Notes: generated by a model from the sequence alone, not told the origin. Positions 33,329 to 46,038 are shown, counted from the stretch's first letter. The stretch: DNA of 64,000 nucleotides from Sporodiniella umbellata (GCA_025677835.1 JAIXMR010000028.1:124001-188000); one strand, 5' to 3'. A program made the numbers and translations.

Positions 33329-34895
33329 CTAAAAGGTAGCCATGGTGAAAGCAATGATAGCCAAAGCTGACAGAGCCATAGAAGATGGAATATTTGTTTT
33401 GTAGGCTGAAAAAGCTATATTAGACGTACCACTTCCTGAAGAGGTTGCGGAGGAAGAAGAGGAAGGGTGTGTTGTATTAGCTAATGTACTATTGGCTACT
33501 GTTACTGTGCCCGAAACGCCTTTACTAGAAGCAAGGCCAACACGATTGGCACCCATGTCAAACACCATATATGTTGAGCGTAAAACAGAGTCGCCTACAA
33601 GATACATGTTTGAACCAATACTTCCTGAGCCTCCTAATGGGGCAATACCAAACATACAAGCTGAAGCTGTGGAAGGGTCATTGCTGTCAAGAGGGATAAC
33701 CAATTGAGATGCGGGAACGCTTACAACCAAAGGTTGATTGCTGAAAGAGTTAGAATTAGACATTTGAAGTTCAAACCTCGCTGGGCTTTTTGAAGCATCG
33801 CAGTCTACAGCAAACACACCTGACGATCGATCAAGCGAAAACCCATTTGGGCCAGCAAAAGCAGTAACAATCTCCGTTGCGACAGAAGTAGGCAAATAAG
33901 TCAAAGTAGTACCGGTGTCCAAGATGAAGGCACCCATTTCTTTCAAACGCCAGTATGGGTTAGATCCATGGGTGGCGTTTTTTACACCTAATCCTTGGCC
34001 ATAAACCATCCAATAATAATATTTGCCACCGCTACCACTAACACCTCCCGATTTTCTGTTTGAAAGAGTAGCTACTGGCAAATAGTTTAGCTCACCGCTG
34101 TATTTAGAGTTATCAATGCCACCCAATATGATCTCGCCTGACCAGCCGGTCTGAGTGATACTGTTGAGATAAATAGAAAACACAGGCTCGCTTATAAGCT
34201 TTTGAGAAACCAAATTGAACACAAATGGGTTATAGGGACCTTCGCCTTGGCTGTTGGCCTGAGTAAGAGAAGGATACCCAAGACCAAGAATACCATTGGC
34301 GTCAACATGAGATGTCTTTCCATCGGACTCATCAGCAAATAGAATATCTTTAGACGAAGTAGCCAAACCTAGCTGCTGGTTGTTGATCGTAGCCCCACCC
34401 AGAGAAACAGTATCTGTAACATATGTTCCGTTCACACTACCTATACCATACTGAATATTAAAGGGTGCCTCCAAAGACTTGTAACTAGAAGAGTTTGACG
34501 GGTTAAAACGAGAAAAAGGGCATTCTCTAGCTGGACAATTGTTTGATGGAACCCATAGATCAGCGCTACGCAGAAACAGGTCTTAAACGACATAAAAAAG
34601 ATTCATCAAAAATGCAAAAACCTTACCTTCCAGTATCTAATGTAACTACAAACTTCTGAGCAGGTGTACCGATATTGACTTCCACCAGGTATTGTGAGCC
34701 TTGGTCATTATATAAAGAGGCAGTAAATGAATCTCTCTTGTCAAATTTTCGTCGTGATATATGTTGATATCTCTTCTTGGCTAAAGCAAGTGTGTTGCTC
34801 CAGTTGTGGTTTCGGATAATAGGCGCCCTTATAACTCCTTCGTCCAGAGTTGCAACTACAGAAACAAAAGCAAAGATAGCAAGCGTGATTCTCAT
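33329..34895 (-). CDS. secreted, probably GPI-anchored aspartyl protease (yapsin-like)
   Basis: Pepsin-family (A1) endopeptidase acting at the cell surface. Two exons (34895-34627, 34565-33329) join in phase to 501 aa. A signal peptide (MRITLAIFAFVSVVA) is followed by a prosegment with a basic RRKFDKRD site suited to Kex2-type cleavage. The catalytic motifs are DTG-SADLW, with the intron splitting the motif, and LDTGTTLTYLP. The flap Tyr lies in IQYGIGSV. The last 50 residues are Ser/Thr-rich and end in a hydrophobic tail (MALSALAIIAFTMATF), the layout of a GPI signal. Substrates cannot be inferred. Confidence 0.92.
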
Positions 34896-35227
34896 TGACT
34901 ATCAAAAAAAATTAAAAAAAAAGAAAAGAAAAGAAAGAAAAAACAGAAGAAGAAAAAAAAAAACAGTAGACTAAAAAGAGCAACAAGTGTATATATACAC
35001 AAATGCACAGGCTTTCCGGAAAGCAAGCAATTATATCATCATACCCGATGGGTGTCCCGATGAAACCCTCTGTTATTTTACTGCACGTCATTGTAGTCTT
35101 TCCATAAAAGCCGTAAGAGAAAACAAAAAGAAGAAAGAAAACAAAAATGCAGTCTAATGAATCTTGTGTGATACTGTCGATTTCATCCACACCTTCATAG
35201 ATTAGCAAACATCACAAACTTGCAATC

Positions 35228-35267
<40 letters not shown>

Positions 35268-36294
35268 AAAAAAGAAACCCATCCAAATAGAGAAAGAGGA
35301 ACAATTACAATTTCAAAACAGACCAAAGGATCATCCTCTACAAGTTTATATTTCTCTATTGCCGTCTTTACATTATTTTTATGTTTTTTTTATACATCAA
35401 AGATGCAAACTCGTCTTGTGAGATCCTTATTCTACCATCTGGTTCTAATATATGCTCCTTTTTAGATGACATAGTCCAATGTCTCCTCCCCCCCTTTTTT
35501 TTTTTATCTCGGTTCTTTTGTTGGCTTGTATAAAGTCGTAATTTTTATCGTTGAAATAGGGTAGCATAGCGCTTCTATATAGCATGTAAAGAGTGTCTTT
35601 GTCTATTATAAGAACAAAGAGAGAAGGGAGGGAATCGTCATTTTGTTTTTTTTTTGTTCAAAAACCGGTTATTAAGTAATCCAACCAATGTATAAAATAA
35701 GCAATCAAAAGATATAATCAAAAGTTTTCAAAAGTTATTTAACAAAGTAACTTGCCAAATTCATGAAAAAAAAAAAAAAAAAGGGCCAAAACAACGGACT
35801 TTGTTCATCTATAGCAATGATTGAGGTTTGATCGTTTCTTTTCAACAAATACCAAGGTCTTTTTAACTCTGTTAAAGAACAAAAGCTTTCGGCGATTGAT
35901 ATTTCATTTTTTGCTTCGCCGCCCATCAACTACTTTTAGCCGATAGCTATAGAAATCAATAACAAACAAAAGCTTTTTTTTTTTTTTTTTGAGTTTCTCT
36001 GACTTTACGATTTTTGTTTAGCCGAAATAAAAAAAAAAAAAAAAAAAAAAGAAAGGGTGTTTGTTATCCAAACCAAAGGGTTTCATTTAACAAAAAAAAG
36101 AAAAAGTTAAATTAAATCCATGTCAATTGGTTAAAATAAGGTTTTGATGGATAGGCAGTTTAATGATTTGACAGTTTGAGCAACATGTTTGAACCAGGGG
36201 GTTGACAGGTATAGGGATGATTTGTGTGATGCGATAGATAATTTGATTTGAATGGATTATATTCTAACTCAATGATGAGGGGTATGTGAATAGT
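34896..36294. other. 1.4-kb low-complexity spacer
   Basis: No gene was seen. Contains purine-rich runs at 34910-34965, a 37-bp poly-A at 35229-35265 and further poly-A/poly-T tracts near 35770, 35977 and 36029. Small open frames here are products of homopolymers. Confidence 0.5.
35229..35265 (+). repeat. poly-A tract, 37 bp
   Basis: Uninterrupted A run, among the longest homopolymers in the window. The length may be affected by sequencing error. Confidence 0.8.
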
Positions 36295-37111
36295 CTAATG
36301 TCTATAGTTAAGCCAGATACTGGCACTGTCGGGGCCTACAAGGTCTCTTACAGCGCCTACGAGCAGCTCCAGCTCTACAGCAAGTTGTTCAGAGTACATG
36401 ATATAAGTACTATAGTAAGTGTATTCGCGTTCACCCAGATGGCTTTTCTTGAAGATGTTCATTTTGCGAGCCAAATTAGTCAGCACACGTCTGGCTTTTG
36501 TAGGGCGAATGACATAAGGGGGTAGGGGAGCTTTGTTGGTTAAAGAATCTGAGCTCATATGAAGTGCTGTAAGGTAAGAAGCAATCTAGAAAGAGAGCTG
36601 AGTATACAAAAAAAAAAAAAAAAAAAAAGAGAGAGAGAGGGTTTTGATTACCATTTGTTTTCTGGCTTTCCAAGTGTCTTGTACGACCATCATCCGCCAT
36701 TCAAAAGAAATTTTTTGCACTACGAATTCCATTCCGATCAGCAAACCAGAGATGTTTTCTAGTAGCTGTATGAGCTGGAGGTATTTATCTTCTGGAAATA
36801 CCCCACGGAGGGTGGGTTCAAAACGACTCTGCTCAAGTAAAACGCGCTCACCTTTGATCTGTTGACGAATCTTGGTAGCCACTGATTGAAATAGTTTTCG
36901 ATCGGCTCTTCGATGGATTGGATCTTCAGGCGTGTCTCTTACCAGAAGTGCCAGAAAGGTAGAATAAAGAGAACCAAGCTCGCCTATGGTAGATGAAATA
37001 CGATGTCTAAGTTCAACACGACCTGTTTTTGGATAAGGAAAGATGCTGATGATTAATGCAGCTACTACGCCTGCAATGCATGCTACTGTACGCTAGATTA
37101 CGCTTAGCATC

Positions 37112-37149
<38 letters not shown>

Positions 37150-39700
37150 ACAAGTCTAGCTCTTCTTACTTCATAAGTGATAACAAAGATCGTGTTGGTT
37201 TGATTGTGTGGATCGGTATTGTAAGTGTTTCCCAAGACTTTGGTGTGTTTTAATAGATGCGTTTAAAGTGAACAAGTTTACTTACTGAGAGAGGTAGTAA
37301 TCAAAGCAAAAAGGCCACCTGATTTCCAAAAGCTTGCACGAATATAGACCAATAACCATGGCAAATTGACCAAGAAAGATAGAATGACTAACCCTGGCGC
37401 TTGACCGCGTGAGATTTCCCAGATCAAAATGCTCTGTACTGCACCAATAAGAGTACCTACAGTTCGTGTCATGGTGCTTTAGAATTCAAAAAAAAAAAAA
37501 AAAAAAAAAAAAACCAAGTTAGTAGGCAAACCAAAAAGATAAGCGTGATTACCCAAAAAAGTTGCTACCCACCGAAGGACCCATCCAGATCAAGGCAGTA
37601 ACCAAAGCCCATTGGGCTCTTGTTTCAGCATACCAAGCAGCGGAAGAGGACAAGAAGGCTGGCAAGGAAAGAAAAACGACGACGACGACAGCACGCATAG
37701 CAAAAGCAGTCTCGGCTGTCAAGACATGGTGTTGAAGCCACCGATCGAGATGATAAAAGAAACGTTGGGAGCGGGTGGTAGGATAGGAAACATCAGGATC
37801 GTGATAGCCCAATGGATCCAGTGGGGTCTGTCGCCAGATGTTGTCTGATTCGATCTGTTGATTGTGACGGTGTTCTTGGACGGTACAGACTTTGCCTCGA
37901 TAGGGTGTCTCGAGTCGAAACAGGGTCGAGGGATTTTCGATATCGATACGGGCCTGCCGATGGTTGGTGGCCTGAGCGGCGATGGTGGTGGCCCGTTTGG
38001 AGAGGGTTTTGTGAATGCCAGCCGAATGGGTGGCGTCGATAATGGCAGCGGGTGTTTCGAGCGCAAACGCTTCTTCGGTGGCGTAACTTTGAAAGAGCCA
38101 GGCGTAAAAGGAAAGATGAGGCCACCATACCTTACGTTGGGTACGGCATCGGTCGAGTTCATAAATAAGCGATGTCAGGGTATACAACAGCTTGGCAAAC
38201 GCATGAAGGTTGAATTGAAAGGTCAAGAGTAAAAACAGTACACGACGGGGTATGCCTGAGGACGTATAGAGCTTCTCTAGACCCTGAAGGCGATGTTTGT
38301 GAAAATAGCGAATGGCTTCGTACAGTGGTACGGAAGGATCCTGATCGGGGTCAAAAGGTGCTTTTTCGTTACGTGATTTCCATTGATAGTAAAGGCGATA
38401 GAAAAACGGTCGACCTTGCGATCTGGGGTCAATGGATTGTAGATGGCAGAGACGTAGAATGGACTGCTGTAGGGCCAGAGAACAGGCACGGGTGAGATGG
38501 AGATAGGTTGGATTGACCAGCTCAAGGATGGTGTCGTAGTCGTCTTTCCAATACGTCATGACCTTGATCGAAGCCTGCCATCGACCTTTCTGACTGTCGG
38601 AGTCTCCCGAGGTCTCTTCATCGTCCGTGTCGCCATAGACGCTCTGTGGCCGCTGGATTTTTTCCTGAGCGCTGTTCTCGTCTTCTTCCTCTATCAAGGC
38701 ACTCTTTCGGATCTTGACGTTCGCATGGCGCATGTTTTCTTCCATGGCGCGTGTGACGCCCAGACCCCGCAGAGGGACGTGGATCTGCTTAATCAGGGTC
38801 GTCAACTCACTGATATCGGTCGGTGCCATTCTATTGTACGAAGGCTCACGACGTGCCATCTTCTTTTTCTGAATCAAAGCAGAGATCAATAAGTCGAGGT
38901 GGGTATGAAGGATAGCCACGGTTTCTGCAGGCGTTTTCTCTGTCTTTAAGAATCCATGGACTTGTTGTTCCAGGGTGGCATCCAACAGTTCCAGTAAGCT
39001 GATGAGTTGTTCCACAAACACACGTGTACTATTCTCTGGGAAAACTAACAAGAAGATGAGAAAGATCAAAAAGAAACCGACCAGTGTTGATACCAGGGCT
39101 TGGATCTAAGCAAGAAAGGATGAGTTTTTCTTGTTTTTTTTTTTTTTTTTTGCTTACGGTAGGTAAAGCGGTGAATTGATCGTTGAATACGGCGGAGGTT
39201 AAGCTGAGAACCATGATGGTAGCAGCCAACATCCCTCCGACGTTTGCTTTATCGTTTTTGATACGAACGATACTGAGAAAAAAACAGCCAATGATTAAGA
39301 ATACAAAGAGTACGGCAGACGATGGAGGTTGAACCTGATATGTGTCTGGTAATCGGGTGAGACTGGCGAGGTAGATACCCAAGAGTGACCAAGCGCCTGA
39401 AAGGGAACACATCAGACCTCCAAAAGCAACATCTTCTGCTAAAAAACCATAGGATTTCGAAGGATGAACAAATTCCACGGCTACTGAGGCAAGAATCCCA
39501 CTGGCGCCTGTCCACTCTCTGATCGGGTGGATCAAAAAGAGGCCCAAGGTGATGGTCAATGCTATATTGGCCTTGATTACCTTGACGCACACTGGCCAGT
39601 CTGTAGACTGCCATAGCCCACGAATTCTTTGAGAAACCGTCAACAACGGAAGGGCTCTCCCTGTTGTCCGTACTTTACCCAAATATTCCCTACCCATCAT
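36295..39700 (-). CDS. BRE4 / DUF2421-like integral membrane protein (fusaric-acid-resistance-like)
   Basis: Large membrane protein of the aromatic-acid-exporter-like superfamily that includes yeast Bre4. Six exons fit: 39700-39158, 39105-37553, 37476-37286, a short exon near 37239-37171, about 37095-36651, and 36568-36295. The product is about 1000 aa. Two membrane halves are visible: an N-terminal set (ANIALTITLGLFLIHP, VLFVFLIIGCFFLSIV, FFLIFLIFLLVFPEN) and a C-terminal set (AVVVVFLSLPAFLSSSAAWY, QWALVTALIWMGPSVG, RTVGTLIGAVQSIL, VACIAGVVAALIISIFPYP). They are separated by a long cytosolic region with an acidic stretch. The introns include T tracts of 20-30 bp. Confidence 0.8.
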
Positions 39701-40114
39701 CCAGAATGGAAAAAAAGAAAAACAAAAAAATGGATTGAAAAGTAGAAAAATATCAAACCCTTTTTAAATGCAGAAACAATAACGGATTATTTTTTAAACG
39801 GAAAACTTTTTGTCGTACAGCAACCCATGAAGCGGATATAAGCTTAAACGAAAGAAAGAAAAAAAAAAAAAAAAAAGTAAACATGATTTCTCATGCTTGT
39901 TTTTATTTGCTAAATCGATGTAGTTAGAGCAGCCCTTACTGCTACTGCTGTCCGTTTGCATATATACTATTTATTATATTATGATATACATATATATAAA
40001 AGGTGAAGAGAGAAAAGAAATGATTACAGATGATTATTATTAAGATAAAAAAAAAAAAAAAGGGGGAGGGGATAAGAGAGAAAGAGAGAAAAAAAAAAAA
40101 AAAAAAAAAGATAT
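39701..40114. other. spacer BRE4-like / PTR2-like genes
   Basis: AT-rich 5' flank of the BRE4-like gene and 3' end of the peptide transporter, with poly-A tracts at about 39858, 40046 and 40090. No gene was seen. Confidence 0.5.
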
Positions 40115-41837
40115 TTAAGCAGCTCCCTTTTCAACTTCGTATTCAACAATGGTCTGTTTGTTGTATTCTTTTGCTTGATCTGCACTACGACCGATGGCAT
40201 CATCAGCCACATCATTTTTATCGTTTTTACCATGGCAGAGATAGACAAGGATGGAACAGAGACCGGAAGCACAGGCGACACCGGTGTACATCCAGGTCAA
40301 CTTGGGATCGACATCGACCGGCACCAAGGCAAAGTTAAGAATGGAAGCAAAGCAGTTGGCAAAGAGAAAGATGGCCATGACGATGGACTTCATTGACTGA
40401 GGGGCCTTTTTGTAAGCGTATTCGAGACCAGTGATGGAAGCAAAGATTTCGGAAAAGGCGATAAAGATATAAGAGGGGATTTGGAAGCCTGCAGAGATAG
40501 GATATTCACCAGCATCAGCAGCACGGTAGATTTTGGCTTGGATACCTGCGGTGTAGCCCATGGCTACGGCAGCAAAGAGGAAACCAAGCGAGATACGAAA
40601 GATGGGACGCATGGGAATTCCGATACGACGCAAGCCAGGGTAGACAAGACGATCCATGATAGGAATGGTGATGATCAAGACGAGAGGATCGATATTTTGC
40701 ATGATATCGTTCGGGACATTACCGACCCACATGGTGGCTGCTTGGGAGACGAGATTGGAGGTCATTTGGTTATAGCAAAGCCAGTAAATAGGGTACCAAC
40801 AAAAGACAACACAGGCACGAAGCGCACGTCTGAGTTCGTCTACAAACACGTCATCCCAAGTCGCTTTGGCCGCAATCTCAGGATGGTCAATAGCCAGGTT
40901 GGAAGGTTTACAGGCTTCAAAGCCGCCCTTGACTTTACAGCTATACCAAAAGAGTTTACCGGCCTCGACAAAGACCGAGCCACGCGGAGGGTTTTGAACG
41001 TAACGTTTACGGCCGAGGAAGACGACGACGATACCAGGAATAAACATCAAGGTAGGCAAGAGGTAAGCAGGCCAGAAACCAATGTTCTTTTCGAGTGTGG
41101 TAGTAGCCACCGCAGAGAGAGAACCGACGTTGATACCCCAGTAAAACATGTTGAAGATCTTTTGGTAGGTGGCTTGAGGAGTTACGATAACGCGCTCGCC
41201 TCGGTCGGTGGTTTTGATGTAGGCGACTTTACTTTGGTATTGTTCAGCCACCAAGGGAGAAACGTTAGACTTGATGCCGCCAGTGCCCAAACCGATGATG
41301 ATGATGCCGACGACGAAACCAGGGAAAGCGGCGCCGTTCTGGATACCTATAGGCGATGCGGTGGCGGTCAAGATGACGAGGCCGGTGAGGTAGATGAGGG
41401 AAAAGACGAGAATCGTACGGTATTTGCCTAGGTATTGATCTGCAATGACAGCGCCCAGGATGGGTGTCACGTAACACCAGAACTGGAAGAAGGTATTTAA
41501 AGCAGTAGCGGTTTGTTGACCACGGCCCAAAGCACCGGGTTTTTCAGCAGGATCTGAAAGAAGGTGAGAAAAAGACTTAGAAAAACAAAACACACTTACA
41601 AGACTCGGGCGCAGGGTTTTGAATGTAGTTTTGGAAAGGGCCAGAGAGACCATAGTAAGTAAAACGCTCACAGAATTCAATCACAATCACAAGGTAGGCA
41701 GAAAGAGGCACGGTGTCTGCCACTTCACGACATGTCTTCCAGTCTTCTTCCGTAGGCTCAGGACCATATCGTTCTTCGCTGTGAATCTCATGTTCACTGT
41801 AAACATCCAGTGTTTTTTCTTGATCTTGTTTTTCCAT
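40115..41837 (-). CDS. proton-coupled di/tripeptide transporter, POT/PTR2 family
   Basis: Plasma-membrane peptide uptake carrier. Two exons (41837-41600, 41553-40115) join in phase to 558 aa. The POT signature FYWGINVGSL is present, as is the proton-binding ExxERF motif in EFCERFTYYG. The order QFWCYVTPILGAVIADQYLG, ILTATASPIG, FVVGIIIIGLGTGGIKSNVSP is that of PTR2. About twelve membrane segments are seen, with a large loop after segment six and a charged C-terminus. The second and longer exon has higher GC than the flanks. A long antisense frame over this gene is a shadow. Confidence 0.94.
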
Positions 41838-42228
41838 CCAAGAGAAATCAAAAAGAAAATAAAAAAATCTTTTTTTTTTTTTTTTTCCAATCCAATAAAC
41901 TGTTTTATAGGATTTGAAAACCCCGAAAGTTACTCAAATGGCACAAATGATTCGTGATTTCATGTTTTTTTGTAGAACCTTATTTGCCTAGAGACTATCA
42001 AGTGTTTTGTTCTGCCGGGGGGAGTTTTTTTTCTTTCTTTCTTCCTTTTGGTAAAGGCGGGAAACAATGAATAAGGATCTCTTTTTTTTTTTTTTTTTTT
42101 TTGTAGACAGAGAGACAGCGTATCTTATGTGGCATGTGTTCCCTTAATTGCCAATTTAGGACCCTTTTGTCCACATGGCAACTCAAATCTCTCCAAACAC
42201 AGATACTGCCAAATAGTTTTCTCACGTA

Positions 42229-42287
42229 CTCTGATTGGATGTATGGGTTTCTATTTTGAAACCCAATAAACCCAGGTCCAATCAGAG
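42229..42287. repeat. nested interrupted palindrome
   Basis: CTCTGATTGGA (42229-42239) pairs exactly with TCCAATCAGAG (42277-42287), and GGGTTTC (42245-42251) pairs with GAAACCC (42258-42264) inside it. The arms carry ATTGG/CCAAT boxes, so it could be a paired CCAAT-binding site or a hairpin. Confidence 0.7.
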
Positions 42288-42870
42288 AGTCCAAAACCTT
42301 ATCTCTCCTGTTCAAGAAAAATAGAAAAAAAAAAAACAAGGTAACGAATGATACCCAAAAAGCTTATCGTCAAATAATAATACAAAAAAAAAGGGAATGT
42401 TGCACACGCTACAACGAGATCTCTTGCTTCAGATTGCTTACATCAGCTTCTACACACCGTTTGTTTCAAAAAAAAAAAAAAAAAAAAAAGAAAACTACGC
42501 TCATACAGAAAGATCTCGAGTTTCTATCCATAAAATGGGTAACGCTAATCCATTCGTAAAAAAAAAAAAAAAAAAAAACAGGCAGTAAACAGTGAAAGAG
42601 CTTTGGCATGAGTATTCTGGGAACCCAATACGATTGGTTCTCGTCTTACCAAATAAAGACAGTCCACTCTCGCTTGTTGGATGATTTTTCTCGACGCAAT
42701 CTCCTCATAATTTGATCTCTTTCCGTGCAATGTGACACGATTGGCCAATCTATCCGTTGCCAAATCCATGAACGGTGGCTTCATGCCCTGTGTAATCCTC
42801 ACCCGAGTGTGAAAGTACGACTTGCCTAGTCTGGTATCTCTCGTTTCCCACGCAACGCTACGTATAGCTG

Positions 42871-42906
42871 TATATATATATGTGTATGTGTGTGTGTGTG
42901 TGTGTG
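42871..42906 (+). repeat. TA/TG dinucleotide microsatellite
   Basis: Alternating TA then TG units over 36 bp. Confidence 0.9.
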
Positions 42907-43134
42907 AAAGCACGGTACTTTCTGGCACAAGCACCTTTGCTGCTTAGGAAATGGCGTGTGTTACCTTTGAATAGTGATGACCAATAGAAACCCGTTGTTG
43001 TCTAAAAGGAGAGGCACATGACCTCCACAAAAACAATCCTAATCATGATCCTAAATAATCATCATAAAATAAAAAGCTGAGCAACAGCCTTCTCTTTTTG
43101 TTCAAAAAACCCTTAAACGTAGGTTATACAGACT

Positions 43135-44142
43135 TTATTTTTCTATCTTCTGCTGTGAACGGCAAGCAAACCATGAGGTAGCACAGCCAGCACCAAGCAC
43201 AGTGATGGGAAGACCGCGGGCAATGACTACAGGCTGTCTGGTAAAAGCCTGGGTGGAGGCACAGTTGCCATGCTCGTTCCAACCCCAACCGTACAGCGTA
43301 CCGTCTTTCAGAGCCAGGCTATGTTCAGAGCCACAGCAGAACTGTTCGACTGTACCGAGCGTCTGCGCTAGTTGGCCGTGGTCTTGTTTACCCAAACCCT
43401 GGAGACCTTCAGAGCCTTGGAGTGAGAAAGTATGATGCCAGCCAGCATCGATAGCAAGCGAGCCACGAGAGACGATCGGGGGGGTTTCGCCCAACGGTCC
43501 ATACTTGTTGGATCCCAAACCGTACACGGTGCCATCCACCGCACGCAAAAGGGTGAACATGTGACCGCAGGCGATCTGAACGATCCCTCCAGGCACCCCT
43601 TCGAGTCTCTGCACCCTCTCTACATCCACCGTTCCCCCGAGCTGACCACGACGTCCGCCTCCCCACCCATAGACCAAGCCTGATTCTCCCAGCACAACCA
43701 CATGCCGCCAACCACACGCCACCGAACGGATCCGTTCCGGCATCGCTTGCTCTGTCCATTCCGCTATTTCCACTCGGCCTAGGCTGCCTCTCATAAACAC
43801 CCGGCCATCTTCACTCACCAGCACCGTCACAGCCCAACCACACCCAACATCCTTCCACACCCTGCCTTCTCCCGTCTCCCGATAACGTGTCCATTCTGAC
43901 TGTATTTCCTCACTTGACAAAGCCACCTCTTGACCCAGCCTCTCTCCCGATTGCGAGAAACCGCTGGTAAACACTCTTCCTGATGCCAGCAAAACGACCG
44001 AATGGTTGCCTCCACCACTGATCTTGACCACTGTTTCTTTCTCAGGTAGACCGGAACAAAGAACAGGTTCAGAGACATCTTTTAAATGACCAATGCCTAG
44101 TTGACCTTGTCCATTCGAACCTAACCCATACACCACTGACAT
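43135..44142 (-). CDS. RCC1-repeat protein (ATS1-like)
   Basis: Single-exon 335-aa beta-propeller protein. At least five RCC1-type blades are visible: VYGLGSNGQGQLGIGH, ISGGGNHSVVLLASGRVFTS, VACGWRHVVVLGESGLVYGW, IACGHMFTLLRAVDGTVYGL and FCCGSEHSLALKDGTLYGWG. It is smaller and simpler than Ran exchange factor RCC1/Prp20 and resembles yeast Ats1 or similar propellers, so a Ran-GEF role is not claimed. GC content is well above the neighbouring spacers. The ATG at 44142 is at the first blade. Confidence 0.88.
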   Translation of the reverse strand: MSVVYGLGSNGQGQLGIGHLKDVSEPVLCSGLPEKETVVKISGGGNHSVVLLASGRVFTSGFSQSGERLGQEVALSSEEIQSEWTRYRETGEGRVWKDVGCGWAVTVLVSEDGRVFMRGSLGRVEIAEWTEQAMPERIRSVACGWRHVVVLGESGLVYGWGGGRRGQLGGTVDVERVQRLEGVPGGIVQIACGHMFTLLRAVDGTVYGLGSNKYGPLGETPPIVSRGSLAIDAGWHHTFSLQGSEGLQGLGKQDHGQLAQTLGTVEQFCCGSEHSLALKDGTLYGWGWNEHGNCASTQAFTRQPVVIARGLPITVLGAGCATSWFACRSQQKIEK

Positions 44143-44259
44143 TAACCAAAAAAAAAAAAAAGTAAAATAAAATAAACCTCGCTGGGCTGTATGTATATAT
44201 GTGTTTATTCTTATGGCTATGTATAGGCTGTTAGCATGGGTGGTTTTTCTAGGGTGGTT

Positions 44260-44664
44260 TTAGGCAAGCTGCCAAGTAATCGGGCCAACGCCTTTCATCA
44301 TGTCGCCCACGACTTTTTTAAACAAAACAGGTGTCAGGTCAAGATCGTTTGTACTACAGCCAGGGCAGGCATCCATAATCTTGGCTGTGGCAGTACCCTT
44401 GGCGCCTGTGATCTTGATGCTCTTTCCACACCATTTCGAATTGGCGTTCATGTTGCCATACTGTGCACGATTCAGTGCCACAATATAAGAATTGCTGTCG
44501 ATATGAACTCCACCACACGCTCCTTGCGATCCTCCCTCTGTCGCTGGTTTGTACCAAGTCGCTGTCCCCCTATACACTCCACCTCGTTTTATCACAGGAG
44601 CAGATAAAACATCATTTACAAAAATAAGGGCAAACACAAAAGAGCAAATCAAAATCAATTGCAT
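44260..44664 (-). CDS. secreted RlpA-like double-psi beta-barrel (expansin/barwin-type) protein
   Basis: Small secreted protein of 134 aa. The start at 44664 (MQLILICSFVFALIFVNDVLSA) gives a clean signal peptide, whereas the upstream ATG at 44694 would add ten residues in front of it. The mature part has the DPBB pattern: GTATWYKPA, GACGG, IVALNRAQYGN, WCGKSIKITG, IMDACPGCSTNDLDLTP and GVGPITWQL. Four Cys are placed as in fungal RlpA-like/barwin proteins, which include papain inhibitors and cell-wall-associated effectors. There is no cellulose-binding module. Its exact function is unknown. Confidence 0.87.
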   Translation of the reverse strand: MQLILICSFVFALIFVNDVLSAPVIKRGGVYRGTATWYKPATEGGSQGACGGVHIDSNSYIVALNRAQYGNMNANSKWCGKSIKITGAKGTATAKIMDACPGCSTNDLDLTPVLFKKVVGDMMKGVGPITWQLA

Positions 44665-45407
44665 TGGATAGATCCAACAAAATAAATAAATCATTTATAA
44701 AAAAAAAAAAAAATAACTCGTCTTTATATACTTTTTTCGGGTAGATCTTCTCTTTAATAAAAGAAAACAATCTACTCACTCAAATGCAGTAAACGTAAGC
44801 ATTCTTTGATAAAAATAGATTATTGTTATTATTGTTATTATTATTATTATTTTCAAAGCTAGAGTGCCAACAGAATGATTCCATCTCTCTTTTTTTTTTA
44901 AAAAAAAAGATGATTCTTTACTTTCTCAATACCCGGTCTGTTTCGTAGCCAAAGTTGTTTTTAATTAAAAGTGGCTGTGAAAGATAGGTTGGACAAGTCA
45001 TACCTGACAGATTCGGCTTTTACATGGCTCATCTCTTTGTAATCAACGTATCGATACCTAAACTCGAGTCAAGAACTCTTGTCTCTGTTTTATTCCCCCT
45101 CCTTTTTTTTTTTTTTTTTTTCGCTCACTTGCCTATCTCCCTTTTCTAGAGTGAACACAAAAGTCCTTTACTACCACCACCTCCTGAAATCAATACCTCC
45201 AAAAGGAAGGGTTGGTTTGGATCCCGAAAATAAAATCAGTGGCTCGATAGAATGTTTTGGCATCAACAGAAGCTTAATCAATCCCATGAATAGAAAAAAC
45301 GATTGATAAACGAGATCATCCCGTTTGTTTTCATTTTCGTGTTGTTGTTGTTTTTTTTTTTTTCTTTAAAAGCCTCGGGTTTAAATTACCCTTCTTTCCA
45401 CAAACAA
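44665..45407. other. divergent spacer DPBB gene / KAR5-like gene
   Basis: Promoter region for both genes. Contains a TTA/TTG microsatellite (44821-44853), a T10/A9 palindrome (44890-44908) and poly-T at about 45102 and 45350. No gene was seen. Confidence 0.5.
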
Positions 45408-46038
45408 ATGTATCGGTTCATCTGGATTTTGCTATTTGGCTTGTGGGTAGGTATCGCCCGACAGGACAACACAGGAGGTAAACCAGAGCCTATCCACTCG
45501 TATTTCTCACTCGCTGTAGATTCTCAAGAAAAAGCAATGGTGCTTCATGGATTGGGTAAAGTTGGGTGTGTCGCGTTTGATTTAAGCTTTTTCGTTTAGA
45601 GTTATTTAAAGCTTTGAGAAACAATGAAGAGGATTGTTATAAAAAAGCCACGCTGCGCTTAATGAACGGCTGTCAATCCCTAATGAAAGATACCACTCTG
45701 GAAAACATGAAATGTAACCCTTTTTTTCACACAAAAAAATACATATATAATCTTTGGTTTCTATATCTACAGATGCTATCGCGCTCACTCTGTGTGAGCT
45801 TTCTTCTGCGAAAATCAAACCACCCAATGAATGCTATCGTCTTGAGAAACCAAAACAGACCGGCCTATGTATACAGTAAACACTATATAAACAAACAACG
45901 TCAAAATAAACTCGATTAGAAAACTATCCTTTTCCCCTCAAGCATGGACCTCTTACAGTGGTAATCGTACCCGAACTGAAATCCATACGAACCCGTCTTT
46001 TGTACTCACCACCTAAAATAGGCTATTTCCGTGATATT

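Larger units (their letters stand above)
41838..43134. other. 1.3-kb spacer upstream of peptide transporter
   Basis: No gene was found. Contains an interrupted palindrome (42229-42287), a TA/TG microsatellite (42871-42906) and poly-A/poly-T tracts near 41872, 42081, 42469 and 42558. Confidence 0.5.

Noticed and set aside
35229..35265. Poly-A tract as the tail of a retroposon
   Set aside because: No upstream coding relic or target duplication was seen, and homopolymers of this kind are common throughout the window.
40481..41431. 316-aa open frame antisense to the peptide transporter
   Set aside because: Shadow of a GC-richer PTR2 exon. Composition is Asp/Arg/His-rich with no domain, and PTR2 motifs on the other strand are unmistakable.
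42545..42934. 129-aa minus-strand frame
   Set aside because: Built partly from the TG microsatellite and a poly-A tract, with no family resemblance.
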